NCBI GenBank assembly: GCA_021405325.1
Contig: QWII01000011.1
Location: 83,994-147,993 of the forward strand
Length of the DNA stretch: 64,000 nucleotides
Origin: Caldilinea sp. CFX5
Lineage (GTDB): Bacteria > Chloroflexota > Anaerolineae > Caldilineales > Caldilineaceae
Direction of reading: 5' to 3'
The translations under genes and the position numbers were made by a program. The notes under the pieces were generated by a model that was not told where the DNA came from, searched no databases, and saw only the letters and a list, made by a program, of their open reading frames with translations. Each line of letters opens with the position of its first letter. Position 1 is the stretch's first letter. This document shows, one piece after another, positions 1-8,552 of the stretch.

Positions 1-2242
1 CCGTCAGCCGCACGCCAACCGCATCGCAAATGGCGTTGGCAATGGCGGCAGCAGTCGATGTCACCGGCGGCTCGCCGACGCCTTTGGCGCCAAAGGGGCC
101 GTAGTCGCTTGGCACTTCCACCAGCACCGGTTCAATCGACCCCACGGCTTGGGTGAAATTGGGAACATTGTAATCCATCCACGACGCCGTGAGCGGTTGG
201 CCCTGTTCATCATAGACCATCCCTTCATAGAGCGCCCAGCCGACCCCTTGCATGGCTCCGCCGATCATCTGGCTCTCAATCGCCGCCGGGTTGAGGGCGC
301 GCCCCACATCTTGCACCACCACCAATTTATGCACCTGCACAAAGCCGGTGGCCGGATCGACTTCCACCTCGGCGAGTTGCGCACAGAAGCCGGGCGACTG
401 CGCCGTAACCGCATGGCGACCATGCCCGATGATCGGTGCAAACTTGCCGCTCAGTTGCATCGTTTTGCTCGCCACCTCGGCCAGGCTGATGGCGGTGGTG
501 GGGCTGCCTTTGACCTGCACCTTGCCATCGACAATCTCCAGGTCGGCGGCATCGACTTCGAGGATCTGCGCTACCGTCTCCAATGTCTGGCGCCGCGCCT
601 CGGTAACCGCCTGTACCACAGCGTGACCGACAGTGTAGGTGATCTTGCTGCCGCCGGCGTTGAGGGCAAAGGCAGGCGCATTGGTGTCGCCGTTGGCAAT
701 CGTAATCTTCTCTGGTGCAATGCCAAAGGCTTCGGCGGCCATCAGCGCAAAACCAGTGTTGGTGCCGCTAATATCGACCGAGCCGACCTGGACATGCAAG
801 CGGCCATCGCGCTCCAACTTACATGCCGCCGATGCCGGTCCCGTCCCGCCCGGCCAGCCGCCAACCGCAATGCCAATACCACGGCCCGCCGCCCGCGCTT
901 GTTCCCGGCCTTGCCAGACTGGGTGCGCTTGCAATGTTTGTAATACTTCGCTCATCCCCATCTTCGGCCACGGGTTGCCGTTGATCATCGCATCGCCGGG
1001 GTGCGCAGCGTTTTGCAGGCGCAGTGCCAGCGGGTCGCGGCCCAACGTGCGCGACATCTCGTCCACGACCCCTTCTAGCGCAAACATGCTCTGCGGAATG
1101 CCGGGGGCGCGATAGGCGCCGACCGACTGCTTAAAGGAGAGGACATCCAACCCCTTGACCTGGACGTGGGGAATTTTGTACATGCTGCCGGTAACGAGCA
1201 AACCGATGCCAACGGGTGAACCAGGGTAACAGCCGCTATTGAAAGCAATCTCACTGTCCAAAGCAGTAAAGGCGCCGTCGCTTTTTGCGCCCAGTTTCAC
1301 GCGGATTTGACCAGCGGGTGTCGGGTTGGCGGCGACCATCTCTTCATAACGGGTCAAAATCAAGCGGATAGGCCGGCCAATCAGGCGCGTGGCCAAGGCG
1401 ATCAATGGCTCATACAGCACCCCCTTGCCGCCAAAGCCGCCACCAACCGGCGTTGCCAGACAGCGCACGGCGGACTCGTCGATGCCCAGGACGTTTGCCA
1501 CCTGTTGGCGCACCGAAAAGGGGGCTTGCGTACTGCTCCAGACCGTCACTTGATCGCTGTACGGGTCGATCTGCACCGCACACCCATGCGTCTCCAGCGG
1601 GCTTTGCTGGACAGCGGAAAGCTGAAAGATGCGTTCGATGATCAGATCAGCCTCGGCAAAACCAACGGCCAGATCGCCGCGGTTAAATTGCGTCTGGTTG
1701 GCAAGGTTGGTCGGTTTGCTCTCGTTCTTTTCCTGGTTGCCGACATCCGCGCCATGCGCCGCCGCCTCTTCCGACTCTCCTGGTTTGCCTCCCGGCCAGA
1801 CGAGTGGGGCATTCGGCGCAAGGGCTTCTGCCAAGGTAACGGCGGCCCGTAACGGTTCATATTCGACGATTACTTGTGCCAACGCGTCTTCGGCAATCGC
1901 CTCGCTCTCGGCCAGAATCAAGGCAACCGGCTGTCCGACAAAGATAACTCTTCCCCGTGCCAGGAGCAAGCGTTGGCGACTGGTAGGGGCAATCACCGGG
2001 AGATCCTGGGCGGTCAGCACGGCAACGACGCCGGGCAGGGCCGCGGCGGCGCTGGCGTCAATGCGCAAAAGACGGGCATGGGCGTGCGGGCTGGTGACGA
2101 GCCGCGCACAGAGCATCCCGGCGATCTTCAGATCAGCCACAAAGCGGATCTTGCCGGTGACTTTACTTTCGCCTTCGACTAAGCGAACACGCTGTCCAAT
2201 GGCAGAAAAAGTCGTGGGAAAGGTGGTGGGCTGAGTGGTCAT
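1..2242 (-). CDS. Xanthine dehydrogenase/aldehyde oxidase family, molybdopterin-binding subunit (3' end outside window)
   Basis: Large subunit of a molybdenum hydroxylase, which hydroxylates purines, aldehydes or related heterocycles using water as oxygen donor. About 747 codons are present and only the last residues are missing. Read on the minus strand from ATG at 2242, the protein starts MTTQPTTFP and shows the N-terminal hammerhead (KVTGKIRFVADL). Cofactor-domain motifs follow in order: QQSPLETHGC, TPVGGGFGGKG, GAYRAPG and, near the truncated end, GAKGVGEPP, whose glutamate is the catalytic base in this family. The FeS and FAD subunits are not in the window and may lie beyond position 1. 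The substrate cannot be told from this subunit alone; xanthine dehydrogenase, CoxL-like and nicotinate-type enzymes share these motifs. Opposite-strand open frames over this stretch are shadows. Confidence 0.9.
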   Translation of the reverse strand, partial: MTTQPTTFPTTFSAIGQRVRLVEGESKVTGKIRFVADLKIAGMLCARLVTSPHAHARLLRIDASAAAALPGVVAVLTAQDLPVIAPTSRQRLLLARGRVIFVGQPVALILAESEAIAEDALAQVIVEYEPLRAAVTLAEALAPNAPLVWPGGKPGESEEAAAHGADVGNQEKNESKPTNLANQTQFNRGDLAVGFAEADLIIERIFQLSAVQQSPLETHGCAVQIDPYSDQVTVWSSTQAPFSVRQQVANVLGIDESAVRCLATPVGGGFGGKGVLYEPLIALATRLIGRPIRLILTRYEEMVAANPTPAGQIRVKLGAKSDGAFTALDSEIAFNSGCYPGSPVGIGLLVTGSMYKIPHVQVKGLDVLSFKQSVGAYRAPGIPQSMFALEGVVDEMSRTLGRDPLALRLQNAAHPGDAMINGNPWPKMGMSEVLQTLQAHPVWQGREQARAAGRGIGIAVGGWPGGTGPASAACKLERDGRLHVQVGSVDISGTNTGFALMAAEAFGIAPEKITIANGDTNAPAFALNAGGSKITYTVGHAVVQAVTEARRQTLETVAQILEVDAADLEIVDGKVQVKGSPTTAISLAEVASKTMQLSGKFAPIIGHGRHAVTAQSPGFCAQLAEVEVDPATGFVQVHKLVVVQDVGRALNPAAIESQMIGGAMQGVGWALYEGMVYDEQGQPLTASWMDYNVPNFTQAVGSIEPVLVEVPSDYGPFGAKGVGEPPVTSTAAAIANAICDAVGVRLT

Positions 2243-2415
2243 GGCTGTTTCCTTCTAGCTGTTGTCGACGGTCGGTAGCTCGATCATAGTGGGAAGCGGG
2301 AAAATGTGCAAATGAGCGGAAACGATACAATCGTAGTAACGCTTCAAGTCAGGGCAGGGTAGGCGGCGCCTGAACAGTTACTAACCGTAGAGCAAGTTAC
2401 GGCAGGAGCGATCAA

Positions 2416-3492
2416 ATGCGCTATACTAGGTTTATGCGTACCGATGCTCTGCTCCAACTCACGCCTGGCGGCCTCTACTGTGCTGTCGGCAATTTCTATG
2501 TTGATCCGTGGCAACCGGTGGATCGCGCGGTCATCACCCATGCCCATTCCGACCATGCCCGCTATGGCTGTGGCCGTTATTTGGCCGCCGCGCCGGGCGA
2601 ACAGGTCGCGCGCACCCGTTTGGGGCTGGAGGCGAAGATCCAGACCTTGCCCTATGGTCAACCCTACAACATCAATGGCGTCACCCTCTCCTTTCACCCG
2701 GCCGGTCACATTTTAGGCTCAGCCCAAGTGCGCCTGGAACACCGGGGCGAGGTCTGGGTGGTCGCCGGCGACTATAAGTTGGAAGCGGACAACACTTGTG
2801 CGCCTTTTGAGCCGGTGCGCTGCCATACCTTTATCACCGAAGCGACCTTTGGCCTGCCGATCTACCACTGGCCGGCGCCCGCCAAGGTCTTTACCGAAAT
2901 TAATGAATGGTGGCGACAAAATGCCGCCGCGGGCCGCCCCAGCCTCCTCTACGCCTACGCACTAGGCAAGGCGCAACGGCTGCTGGCCGGTGTCGATCCC
3001 GCCATCGGCCCGATCTTTACCCACGGCGCCGTCGAACGGCTCAACGCCGCTTATCGCGCCAGTGGGGTTGACTTACCGAAAACGACCTATGCCCTGGCTG
3101 CCAACAAGATCGCCTTTGCCGGTGCGCTGATTATCGCACCGACCTCAGTGCGCGGGACAAGCTGGCTCAACCGCTTTGGCAACTTTTCTTCCGGCTATGT
3201 CTCCGGCTGGATGCGCATTCGGGGGGCAAGACGCCAAAGAGCCGTGGATCGCGGCTTTGTCCTCTCCGATCATGTGGACTGGGATGGGTTGCTGCGCACG
3301 ATCGCAGCCACGGAAGCCGAACGGATTGGCGTAACACATGGCTACGTGCCGGTCGTCGTGCGCTATCTACGGGAACAGGGCATAGACGCCTATGCCATCG
3401 AAACCCGTTTTAGCGAAGAGCGCGACGATAGCGACGTGGCGGCAGGCGAGGAGCCAGTGGAACAGGAAACAGACCAGTCGGTAGCGATCTAA
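2416..3492 (+). CDS. Ligase-associated DNA exonuclease (metallo-beta-lactamase fold)
   Basis: Predicted metal-dependent exonuclease of the beta-CASP/metallo-beta-lactamase type that is encoded with bacterial ATP-dependent DNA ligases in a DNA repair cassette. The protein is 358 aa. The zinc motif THAHSDH places ligands at H42, H44, D46 and H47, and further histidines follow in FHPAGHILGSAQ and near the C-terminus in LSDHVDWDG. I chose ATG 2416 because AGGAG lies 8 bases upstream; an ATG at 2434 is an alternative. The ligase gene follows after one small gene on the same strand, as expected for this cassette. The other usual partner, PdeM, survives only as a remnant at 7190. Confidence 0.9.
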   Translation: MRYTRFMRTDALLQLTPGGLYCAVGNFYVDPWQPVDRAVITHAHSDHARYGCGRYLAAAPGEQVARTRLGLEAKIQTLPYGQPYNINGVTLSFHPAGHILGSAQVRLEHRGEVWVVAGDYKLEADNTCAPFEPVRCHTFITEATFGLPIYHWPAPAKVFTEINEWWRQNAAAGRPSLLYAYALGKAQRLLAGVDPAIGPIFTHGAVERLNAAYRASGVDLPKTTYALAANKIAFAGALIIAPTSVRGTSWLNRFGNFSSGYVSGWMRIRGARRQRAVDRGFVLSDHVDWDGLLRTIAATEAERIGVTHGYVPVVVRYLREQGIDAYAIETRFSEERDDSDVAAGEEPVEQETDQSVAI

Positions 3493-3510
3493 CATTGCTG
3501 GAGGTTTATT

Positions 3511-3753
3511 GTGCATAACTATGTCTGGCGCGGCGGCTGGCTGCTCCTGTTTGTCGTTGGACTCTTTATCATCAGTGGCAGCGTTAATTGGGGCAACGAA
3601 GCGGCTAATGCTTACCTCCGGTCGCGTGGCGGTAGCATGGATGCCGCGCAATTTACGGTGATCTTGCAGGAGTCGATTACGGCCTACCGCTGGATTGGCG
3701 GCATTGTGGCGCTGGTCAGCGGCTTTGGTTTTGTGCGAACGATGGCGCTTTAG
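3511..3753 (+). CDS. Small membrane protein, unknown function
   Basis: An 80-aa protein starting at GTG 3511, seven bases after a GGAGG ribosome site. It has two hydrophobic stretches, about residues 9-24 (LLLFVVGLFIISG) and 62-79 (GGIVALVSGFGFVRTMAL), separated by a polar loop that probably lies outside the membrane bilayer. I do not recognise a family. It sits between the exonuclease (18 bp upstream) and the DNA ligase (24 bp downstream) and is probably co-transcribed with them, but nothing in it suggests a repair role. Confidence 0.65.
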   Translation: MHNYVWRGGWLLLFVVGLFIISGSVNWGNEAANAYLRSRGGSMDAAQFTVILQESITAYRWIGGIVALVSGFGFVRTMAL

Positions 3754-3777
3754 GCAGCCACGTTGTAAGGAAATGTT

Positions 3778-5379
3778 GTGCGCGCTTTTGCTGAACTGTA
3801 CGCCGCTTTAGACGAAACGAATAAGACCAATGCCAAGCTGGCGCTACTAAAGGACTATTTCAGTGCAGCGCCGGCCGCGGATGCAGCTTGGGTGCTCTAT
3901 TTTTTGATTGGTCGGCGACCACGGCGCGCCATCAATGGGCGGCGGCTGGCGGAATGGGCGGCGGCGGAGGCGGGGCTGCCTGATTGGCTCTTTGGCGAAT
4001 CGTATGACGCCGTGGGCGATATTGCGGAGACGATCACCCTGCTCCTGCCCGAAACTGAAATTGAAAGTGAGCTGCCGCTCCACCAGTGGGTGGAAGAACG
4101 CCTTTTCCCCTTGCAGGATCTACCCGAAGCGGAACAGCGCACCGCCGTGGTGCAAGCCTGGCGCGAATTGAGCCGTCCCCAGCGCTTTATCTGGAACAAG
4201 TTGATCACCGGCGGCTTTCGCGTCGGCGTCTCGCAACAACTGGTGGCGCGCGCGTTGGCCGAGGTGAGCGGCATGGCTGTCGCCGCTATCGCCCATCGTC
4301 TCATGGGTCAGTGGGAGCCGACCGCCGGTTTTTATGCCGAATTGCTCCACACCGAAAACGCCGCCGCCGACCGCAGCCGCCCTTATCCCTTCTTTCTGGC
4401 CTATGCCCTCGAAGGCGATCCGGCAGAGACGCTGGGCGATCTAGCCGACTGGCAGGTCGAGTGGAAATGGGACGGCATTCGCGCCCAGTTGATTCGACGT
4501 GGTGGTGAAATCTACCTTTGGTCGCGCGGCGAAGAGTTGGTCACTGACCGGTATCCCGAAGTTGTGGCGGCTGCGGCCAAATTGCCCGATGGCGTTGTCC
4601 TGGATGGCGAACTGTTGCCGTGGCGGGGCGATACGGTGTTACCCTTTGCCGAACTCCAAAAGCGCATCGGGCGCAAGACGTTGAGCAAAAAACTGCTGGC
4701 CGAGGTGCCGGTGATCCTGCTCTGTTATGATCTGCTTGAATATAATGGCGAAGACTGGCGCGATCGACCGCTCTCTGTGCGACGCACCCAACTGGCGCCG
4801 ATCATTCAACAAGTCAACGACGAAACGCTGCGGTTATCAGAAATTGTGCAAGCAATATCATGGCCCGAACTGGTGGCGCGGCGCGCCGAGAGTCGCCACC
4901 GGATGGTCGAAGGTTTTATGCTCAAGCGGCTCGACTCGCCCTACCGGGTGGGCCGCCAGCGGGGCGATTGGTGGAAGTGGAAGATCGAACCCTACACGGT
5001 GGACGCGGTGCTGATCAACGCCCAGCGTGGCTCCGGCAAGCGCGCCAGTCTCTATACTGATTACACCTTTGGCGTCTGGGATGATGAAGGTAATCTCGTT
5101 CCCTTTGCTAAAGCCTACTCCGGCCTGACCGACGCCGAGATCCGCCAGGTGGATCGCTTTGTGCGCGCCAACACGCGCGAGAAATTTGGCCCCGTGCGCA
5201 GCGTCACGCCGGAACTGGTCTTTGAACTGGCCTTTGAAGCGATTCAACGCTCCAACCGCCACAAGTCGGGCATTGCCGTGCGCTTCCCCAGGATTTTACG
5301 CTGGCGGCATGATAAAAAGATTGCAGAGGCGGATACACTGGCGCGGATTCGAGCGATGTTGCCGGAGAAGGAGGGGTAG
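3778..5379 (+). CDS. ATP-dependent DNA ligase
   Basis: Seals DNA nicks through an enzyme-AMP intermediate. The protein is 533 aa from GTG 3778. It has the N-terminal DNA-binding domain (about 1-190), the adenylation domain with the active-site lysine K230 in VEWKWDGIR, motif III VVLDGELL, motif IV-like VEGFMLKRLDSPY, motif V WWKWKIEP, and a C-terminal OB fold. Length and order fit the bacterial ATP ligases that travel with the beta-lactamase-fold exonuclease encoded just upstream. It would act in DNA repair beside the chromosomal NAD-dependent ligase. A long inverted repeat lies about 105 bp downstream of its stop. Confidence 0.93.
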   Translation: MRAFAELYAALDETNKTNAKLALLKDYFSAAPAADAAWVLYFLIGRRPRRAINGRRLAEWAAAEAGLPDWLFGESYDAVGDIAETITLLLPETEIESELPLHQWVEERLFPLQDLPEAEQRTAVVQAWRELSRPQRFIWNKLITGGFRVGVSQQLVARALAEVSGMAVAAIAHRLMGQWEPTAGFYAELLHTENAAADRSRPYPFFLAYALEGDPAETLGDLADWQVEWKWDGIRAQLIRRGGEIYLWSRGEELVTDRYPEVVAAAAKLPDGVVLDGELLPWRGDTVLPFAELQKRIGRKTLSKKLLAEVPVILLCYDLLEYNGEDWRDRPLSVRRTQLAPIIQQVNDETLRLSEIVQAISWPELVARRAESRHRMVEGFMLKRLDSPYRVGRQRGDWWKWKIEPYTVDAVLINAQRGSGKRASLYTDYTFGVWDDEGNLVPFAKAYSGLTDAEIRQVDRFVRANTREKFGPVRSVTPELVFELAFEAIQRSNRHKSGIAVRFPRILRWRHDKKIAEADTLARIRAMLPEKEG

Positions 5380-5485
5380 CAGGTAGCAGGCGGCAAGCCG
5401 GCGTATTTTATCATTGGTGTTCGATTTGTCGACAACTACAAGGCTGATATGACAAATCAACGGCATTTATACCTAATCCCCATCC

Positions 5486-5552
5486 GTGTTTCGTCCATCT
5501 GTGTTTCGTCTTTGGGCAACCTGAAAAGACGAAACACAGATGGACGAAACAC
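5486..5552. repeat. Perfect 28-bp inverted repeat, short loop
   Basis: Arms 5486-5513 and 5525-5552 are exact complements separated by 11 bases. Each arm contains the unit GTTTCGTC twice, so it is also an imperfect tandem repeat. It lies between the convergent ligase and DUF1801 genes, where a bidirectional terminator is possible, although no T tract follows either arm. Confidence 0.85.
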
Positions 5553-5565
5553 GAAATCACAGTTC

Positions 5566-6012
5566 TCAGCTCGCCGCTTTCTTCACGAGTGCGCTGATCC
5601 GTTCCTCTTCGGCGGCGGTCAACTCCTTCAGCGCAAAGGCGGTCGGCCACATGGCGCCTGCATCGAGGTTGGCAGTGTCGTTAAAGCCGAGCGTCGCATA
5701 GCGCGCGTTGAACTTGTGTGCGCTTTGGAAGAAGCAGACGACCTTGCCTTCTTTGTTGGCATACGCGGGCATCCCGTACCAGGTTTTCGGCGCGAGGGCC
5801 GGCGCACTGGCTTTGACGATGGCATGGATCCGCTCGGCCATGACGCGATCCGCTTCCGGCATCTCGGCGATCTTGGCGAGTAGATCCTTTTCCCCTTCTT
5901 CCTTGTTTTTGTTGGCGCGCTCTTCCGCCTTTAGCTCTTTGGCGCGTTCCTTCATGGCGGCGCGTTCCGCGTCTGTGAAGCCCTGCGCGTCCTTCTTTTG
6001 CGGTTGGCCCAT
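5566..6012 (-). CDS. DUF1801 / YdhG-like protein
   Basis: A 148-aa cytoplasmic protein. ATG 6012 is preceded by AGGAGG. The N-terminal third (residues 1-50) is highly charged and helical, rich in lysine and glutamate. The remainder matches the DUF1801 alpha/beta fold: [24 protein letters not shown] followed by [13 protein letters not shown], reported here as two motifs around residues 78-115. The family includes YdhG, proposed as an iron chaperone, but most members are uncharacterised. Its neighbours are other small accessory proteins rather than a pathway, so no function is assigned. Confidence 0.75.
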   Translation of the reverse strand: MGQPQKKDAQGFTDAERAAMKERAKELKAEERANKNKEEGEKDLLAKIAEMPEADRVMAERIHAIVKASAPALAPKTWYGMPAYANKEGKVVCFFQSAHKFNARYATLGFNDTANLDAGAMWPTAFALKELTAAEEERISALVKKAAS

Positions 6013-6038
6013 AAAATCCTCCTTAGCTTGACTTGGGG

Positions 6039-6120
6039 TAACGACTATGCTCTTAGCCAGTCCGTGACTGGCGATGGGCCGCCAGTCACGGACTGGCTAA
6101 GAACAGGCTTAGTAGTTACG
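6039..6120. repeat. Inverted repeat with GTAACTACYAAGCC outer end
   Basis: Core arms 6051-6072 and 6081-6102 are exact 22-bp complements (TCTTAGCCAGTCCGTGACTG...) with an 8-base loop. On the minus strand the right flank reads CGTAACTACTAAGCC, an outer motif shared with the repeats at 43711 and 61067 although the cores differ. Confidence 0.8.
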
Positions 6121-6146
6121 ACTTGGGTTGTATAACTTAATATACG

Positions 6147-6205
6147 GCTCAACGCGAGTCCGTGACTCGCTCCAAGCCGTTGCGAGTCACGGACTCGCGT
6201 TGAGC
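6147..6205. repeat. Perfect 24-bp inverted repeat
   Basis: Arms 6147-6170 and 6182-6205 are exact complements around an 11-base loop, with core GAGTCCGTGACTCGC. The core shares AGTCCGTGACT with the repeat immediately to its left. It lies just 3' of the ArsR-AHSA1 gene, which is read leftwards, so it could end that transcript. Confidence 0.85.
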
Positions 6206-6231
6206 GGCAACTTATTTTTTGCGTTCCCTTA

Positions 6232-7002
6232 CTATCCTTGCGGCATCGACTCGCCGGTCTCCAACAGCGTCTTCATGTTGCTGAGGATCCAGGCCCAGCC
6301 GCCGCTCTGCAGACCTTGGTAGGTCGCCGTCTCGCCCTGGAACTCCTCATGAATCACCGTGACCTTGGTCACGTCCCCAGACAGCGCCGCCAACTCCCAT
6401 GTCACTTTGGTGGGAGCGTCTTCGTTCAGCGGCGGCCAGAGGGAGTGGTAGGTATGCACCAGCCGGTTGGGTGGCTCGGCTACAAGCACCTCCCCCTCAA
6501 TGATGGGGGCGCCATTCGCCATGTAATAGGTGAAGGGCGAACCGACGGTGAGATCGGTCTTGAGCGTACTGCCATAGTAGTAGCGGGCAGTAAACTCCGG
6601 CGTGGTGATCGCCGCCCAGACGCGCTCCTGCGGCGCCATAATAATGATCTGATTTACCAGTCGGGGCTTTGCCTCTGTGCTCATAACCTTTCCTCCTTCA
6701 AGCACTGTCTTGAGATCGACAAGCGCGCTCGCACGCGCCGCCGAGTATTTGTTGATCCAGCGATCATAGACCAGTTGAATAGGGACGGGGTTCAGATAAT
6801 GATATTTCTCCCGACCAATTCTGCGCGTGGTCACTAAACCGGCTTCCTCTAAGATGTGCAGGTGCTTCATGCAGCCAAAGCGACTCATGGGCAGATGCAC
6901 CTGCAACGCGGAGAGCGTTTGACCATTGCGCTCCTTGAGTAGATCGAGTAACTTGCGCCGGTTGACGTCGGCCAGCGCTTTGAAGACCAGATCCTGATTC
7001 AT
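6232..7002 (-). CDS. ArsR-type HTH regulator fused to an AHSA1/SRPBCC domain
   Basis: A 256-aa fusion. Residues 1-100 are a winged-helix ArsR domain (ALADVNRRKLLDLL, then MSRFGCMKHLHILEEAGLV as recognition helix). Residues 107-250 are an AHSA1/START-like domain (NQIIIMAPQERVWAAITTPEF, then GSPFTYYM and a C-terminal GGWAWILSNMKTLLE helix). The two domains are normally encoded by adjacent genes; here one frame covers both. A strong AGGAGG lies at 6692-6697, seven bases before the in-frame ATG of M107 (6684), so the second domain could also be made alone. Two inverted repeats upstream, straddling a TATAAT, suggest autorepression. The ligand is unknown. Confidence 0.88.
   Translation of the reverse strand: MNQDLVFKALADVNRRKLLDLLKERNGQTLSALQVHLPMSRFGCMKHLHILEEAGLVTTRRIGREKYHYLNPVPIQLVYDRWINKYSAARASALVDLKTVLEGGKVMSTEAKPRLVNQIIIMAPQERVWAAITTPEFTARYYYGSTLKTDLTVGSPFTYYMANGAPIIEGEVLVAEPPNRLVHTYHSLWPPLNEDAPTKVTWELAALSGDVTKVTVIHEEFQGETATYQGLQSGGWAWILSNMKTLLETGESMPQG
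6684..6697 (-). promoter_or_regulatory. Internal ribosome binding site before M107 of the ArsR-AHSA1 fusion
   Basis: On the minus strand AGGAGG (6692-6697) is followed seven bases later by ATG (6682-6684), exactly at the domain junction. This is stronger than the site at the annotated start. It is probably the relic, or still active, start site of a formerly separate AHSA1 gene. Confidence 0.6.
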
Positions 7003-7031
7003 GACGTAATATCACCTGATGGCCATAAAAC

Positions 7032-7084
7032 GTGACCATTTAGTCACATGTAACTGCCGCCATTATATGTGACCGTTTGGTCAC
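7032..7084 (-). promoter_or_regulatory. Twin operator and -10 element of the ArsR-AHSA1 gene
   Basis: Two 16-bp palindromes, GTGACCATTTAGTCAC (7032-7047) and GTGACCGTTTGGTCAC (7069-7084), lie 37 bp apart centre to centre. A perfect TATAAT on the minus strand (7062-7067) sits between them, so one palindrome overlaps the -35/-10 spacer and the other lies just downstream. This is the arrangement expected for an autoregulated ArsR repressor. Binding is inferred. Confidence 0.75.
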
Positions 7085-7189
7085 GTATATGTAATTTTCT
7101 ATCCAATCTTGCAGAACAAGTTTTCTGCGCTTTGGGCAGGAAAGTTTGCCCACCGGTCACAACATCCACTGTAATAACTGGGGTTTACC

Positions 7190-7459
7190 ATGAGCGACGG
7201 GCCAACCCCAGGGCCTTTTGGGGTGCTAAACCATAAGCCGTTGATGCCCGCCAATGGCTATGCCCTTGCCGGTCATCTACACCCGGCGGTGCAATTGACG
7301 GGCAAGGGCAAACAAGTGTTGAAATTACCCTGTTTCTGGTTTGGCGAAAGGTATGGGGTGCTGCCGGCCTTTGGCGACTTTATCGACCAGGGCGCGATCC
7401 GTCCGCAGCGGGGGGATCGAGTTTTTGTGGTGGCAGAGGATAAGGTGTTGGCGGTGTAG
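7190..7459 (+). pseudogene. C-terminal remnant of PdeM-like ligase-associated phosphoesterase
   Basis: An 89-codon open frame that aligns only to the C-terminal third of PdeM, the calcineurin-like phosphoesterase encoded with ATP ligase and its exonuclease. Recognisable pieces are YALAGHLHPAV (last metal-binding GHxH), LKLPCFWFGERYGVLPAFGDF and GDRVFVVAEDKVLAV. The N-terminal metal ligands (DxH, GD, GNHD) are missing and an in-frame TAA lies 12 bases before the ATG. The fragment lies about 1.8 kb from the intact ligase, separated by unrelated genes, so the cassette appears to have been broken up. Confidence 0.75.
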
Positions 7460-7579
7460 CGGTGCCAATCTGCGAAGGGCATTGATATTTGCCCAAAATC
7501 ACCCGGTCGTCAAGCCTATCCGTCCAAATGGAACTCAGTCGTTATTTTCCGCATAACGCCGTTGTGAGGCCGGAATTGC

Positions 7580-8026
7580 TCATCCCTGTTCAACGGCAGA
7601 CTTAATGTCGTTGAGGTCTTGCAGGAGGGCTTTTTTCACCACGCCCTTGAACAAGCCCATGGGGAGCGCCTGGACTCTGGCAAGGATGCCTTGTGGTTTG
7701 GTTTCATGCGCACTCGTCAACGTCATGCCGCCATTGCCCGCAACAATCCGATTGGTGGTGAGGAAGACAAAGCCCCCATCTTCCGCCCTGGTTTTGTAGA
7801 ACTCGTTCTCCGCAGCCTCGGTGATCCACTTTTCCACGGTCGCGGGTTTGCCGAAGAGCATTCGGGTCTCGCGCCACCGCAGTCCGACCAGCCCGTTTGC
7901 CGGTTTTTCGACAACTTCAATGGCTTCGATGCCGCTAATGATTTTTGCGGCGTTTGCGATGTCGGTAATTGCGGCCCAAATCGCTGCCTTGGAGCCGTTG
8001 ATGGTGACCTGCGCTTCAACAATCAT
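7580..8026 (-). CDS. SRPBCC (START-like) family protein
   Basis: A 148-aa protein of the polyketide cyclase/START fold, which binds hydrophobic ligands. ATG 8026 is chosen because AGGAGG lies seven bases upstream. The protein begins MIVEAQVTINGSKAAIWAAI and continues with the family-like ITDIANAAKIISGIEAIEVV and LRWRETRMLFGKPATVEKWI. The C-terminal helix ends in LLQDLNDIKSAVEQG. It follows the DUF2200 gene on the same strand at about 110 bp. No specific ligand or role is evident. Confidence 0.8.
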   Translation of the reverse strand: MIVEAQVTINGSKAAIWAAITDIANAAKIISGIEAIEVVEKPANGLVGLRWRETRMLFGKPATVEKWITEAAENEFYKTRAEDGGFVFLTTNRIVAGNGGMTLTSAHETKPQGILARVQALPMGLFKGVVKKALLQDLNDIKSAVEQG

Positions 8027-8135
8027 GGTGCGCCTCCTAAAGTTCGCATGATGAGCTTTTGAAGAAGATACCGCCAATGCCTGTCACACGCTTCATCGGT
8101 TTTCTCCTATTCTGTCATTCTTTATGGCAAACAAA

Positions 8136-8486
8136 TTATTGTCGCAAAACCTTCTCCATCGTCTTTCCTTTGGCGATCTCATCAATCAGCTTGTCTAGGT
8201 AGCGGATTTTTTGCATCAGCGGGTCTTCGATCTCCTCGATGCGCACACCGCACACGACGCCCTTGATCAGCGCACGATTCGGATGCAGGGCGGGAGCTTG
8301 CGCAAAGAAGGTTTCAAAATCGTTGCCCTGTTCGATTTGTTGCTGTAAGCCGGCTTGGTCATAGCCCGTCAACCAGCAAATGGCCTGGTCAACTTCGGCT
8401 TTTGTCCGGTTTTTCCGTTCCGCTTTTTCCACATAAAGCGGATAAACCCCGGCAAATGGTGTTGTGAAAATGCGATGTTTCGCCAT
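8136..8486 (-). CDS. DUF2200 family protein
   Basis: A 116-aa cytoplasmic protein. ATG 8486 has AGGAGG nine bases upstream. It matches DUF2200 over its full length: [56 protein letters not shown] and [15 protein letters not shown]. The family has no known function and often lies with small general-purpose genes such as DUF1801 and SRPBCC, as here. Confidence 0.85.
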   Translation of the reverse strand: MAKHRIFTTPFAGVYPLYVEKAERKNRTKAEVDQAICWLTGYDQAGLQQQIEQGNDFETFFAQAPALHPNRALIKGVVCGVRIEEIEDPLMQKIRYLDKLIDEIAKGKTMEKVLRQ

Positions 8487-8552
8487 TATGCTTCCTCCTA
8501 TGAATTAGCTCTCGATATGCATGTTAGGCCGTGCCGACTTATGCGCGACCTG

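Noticed and set aside
149..2234. Several plus-strand open frames of 100-264 codons
   Set aside because: They lie opposite the molybdenum hydroxylase gene, whose minus-strand frame has clear family motifs throughout. Their proteins are arginine- and histidine-rich shadows.
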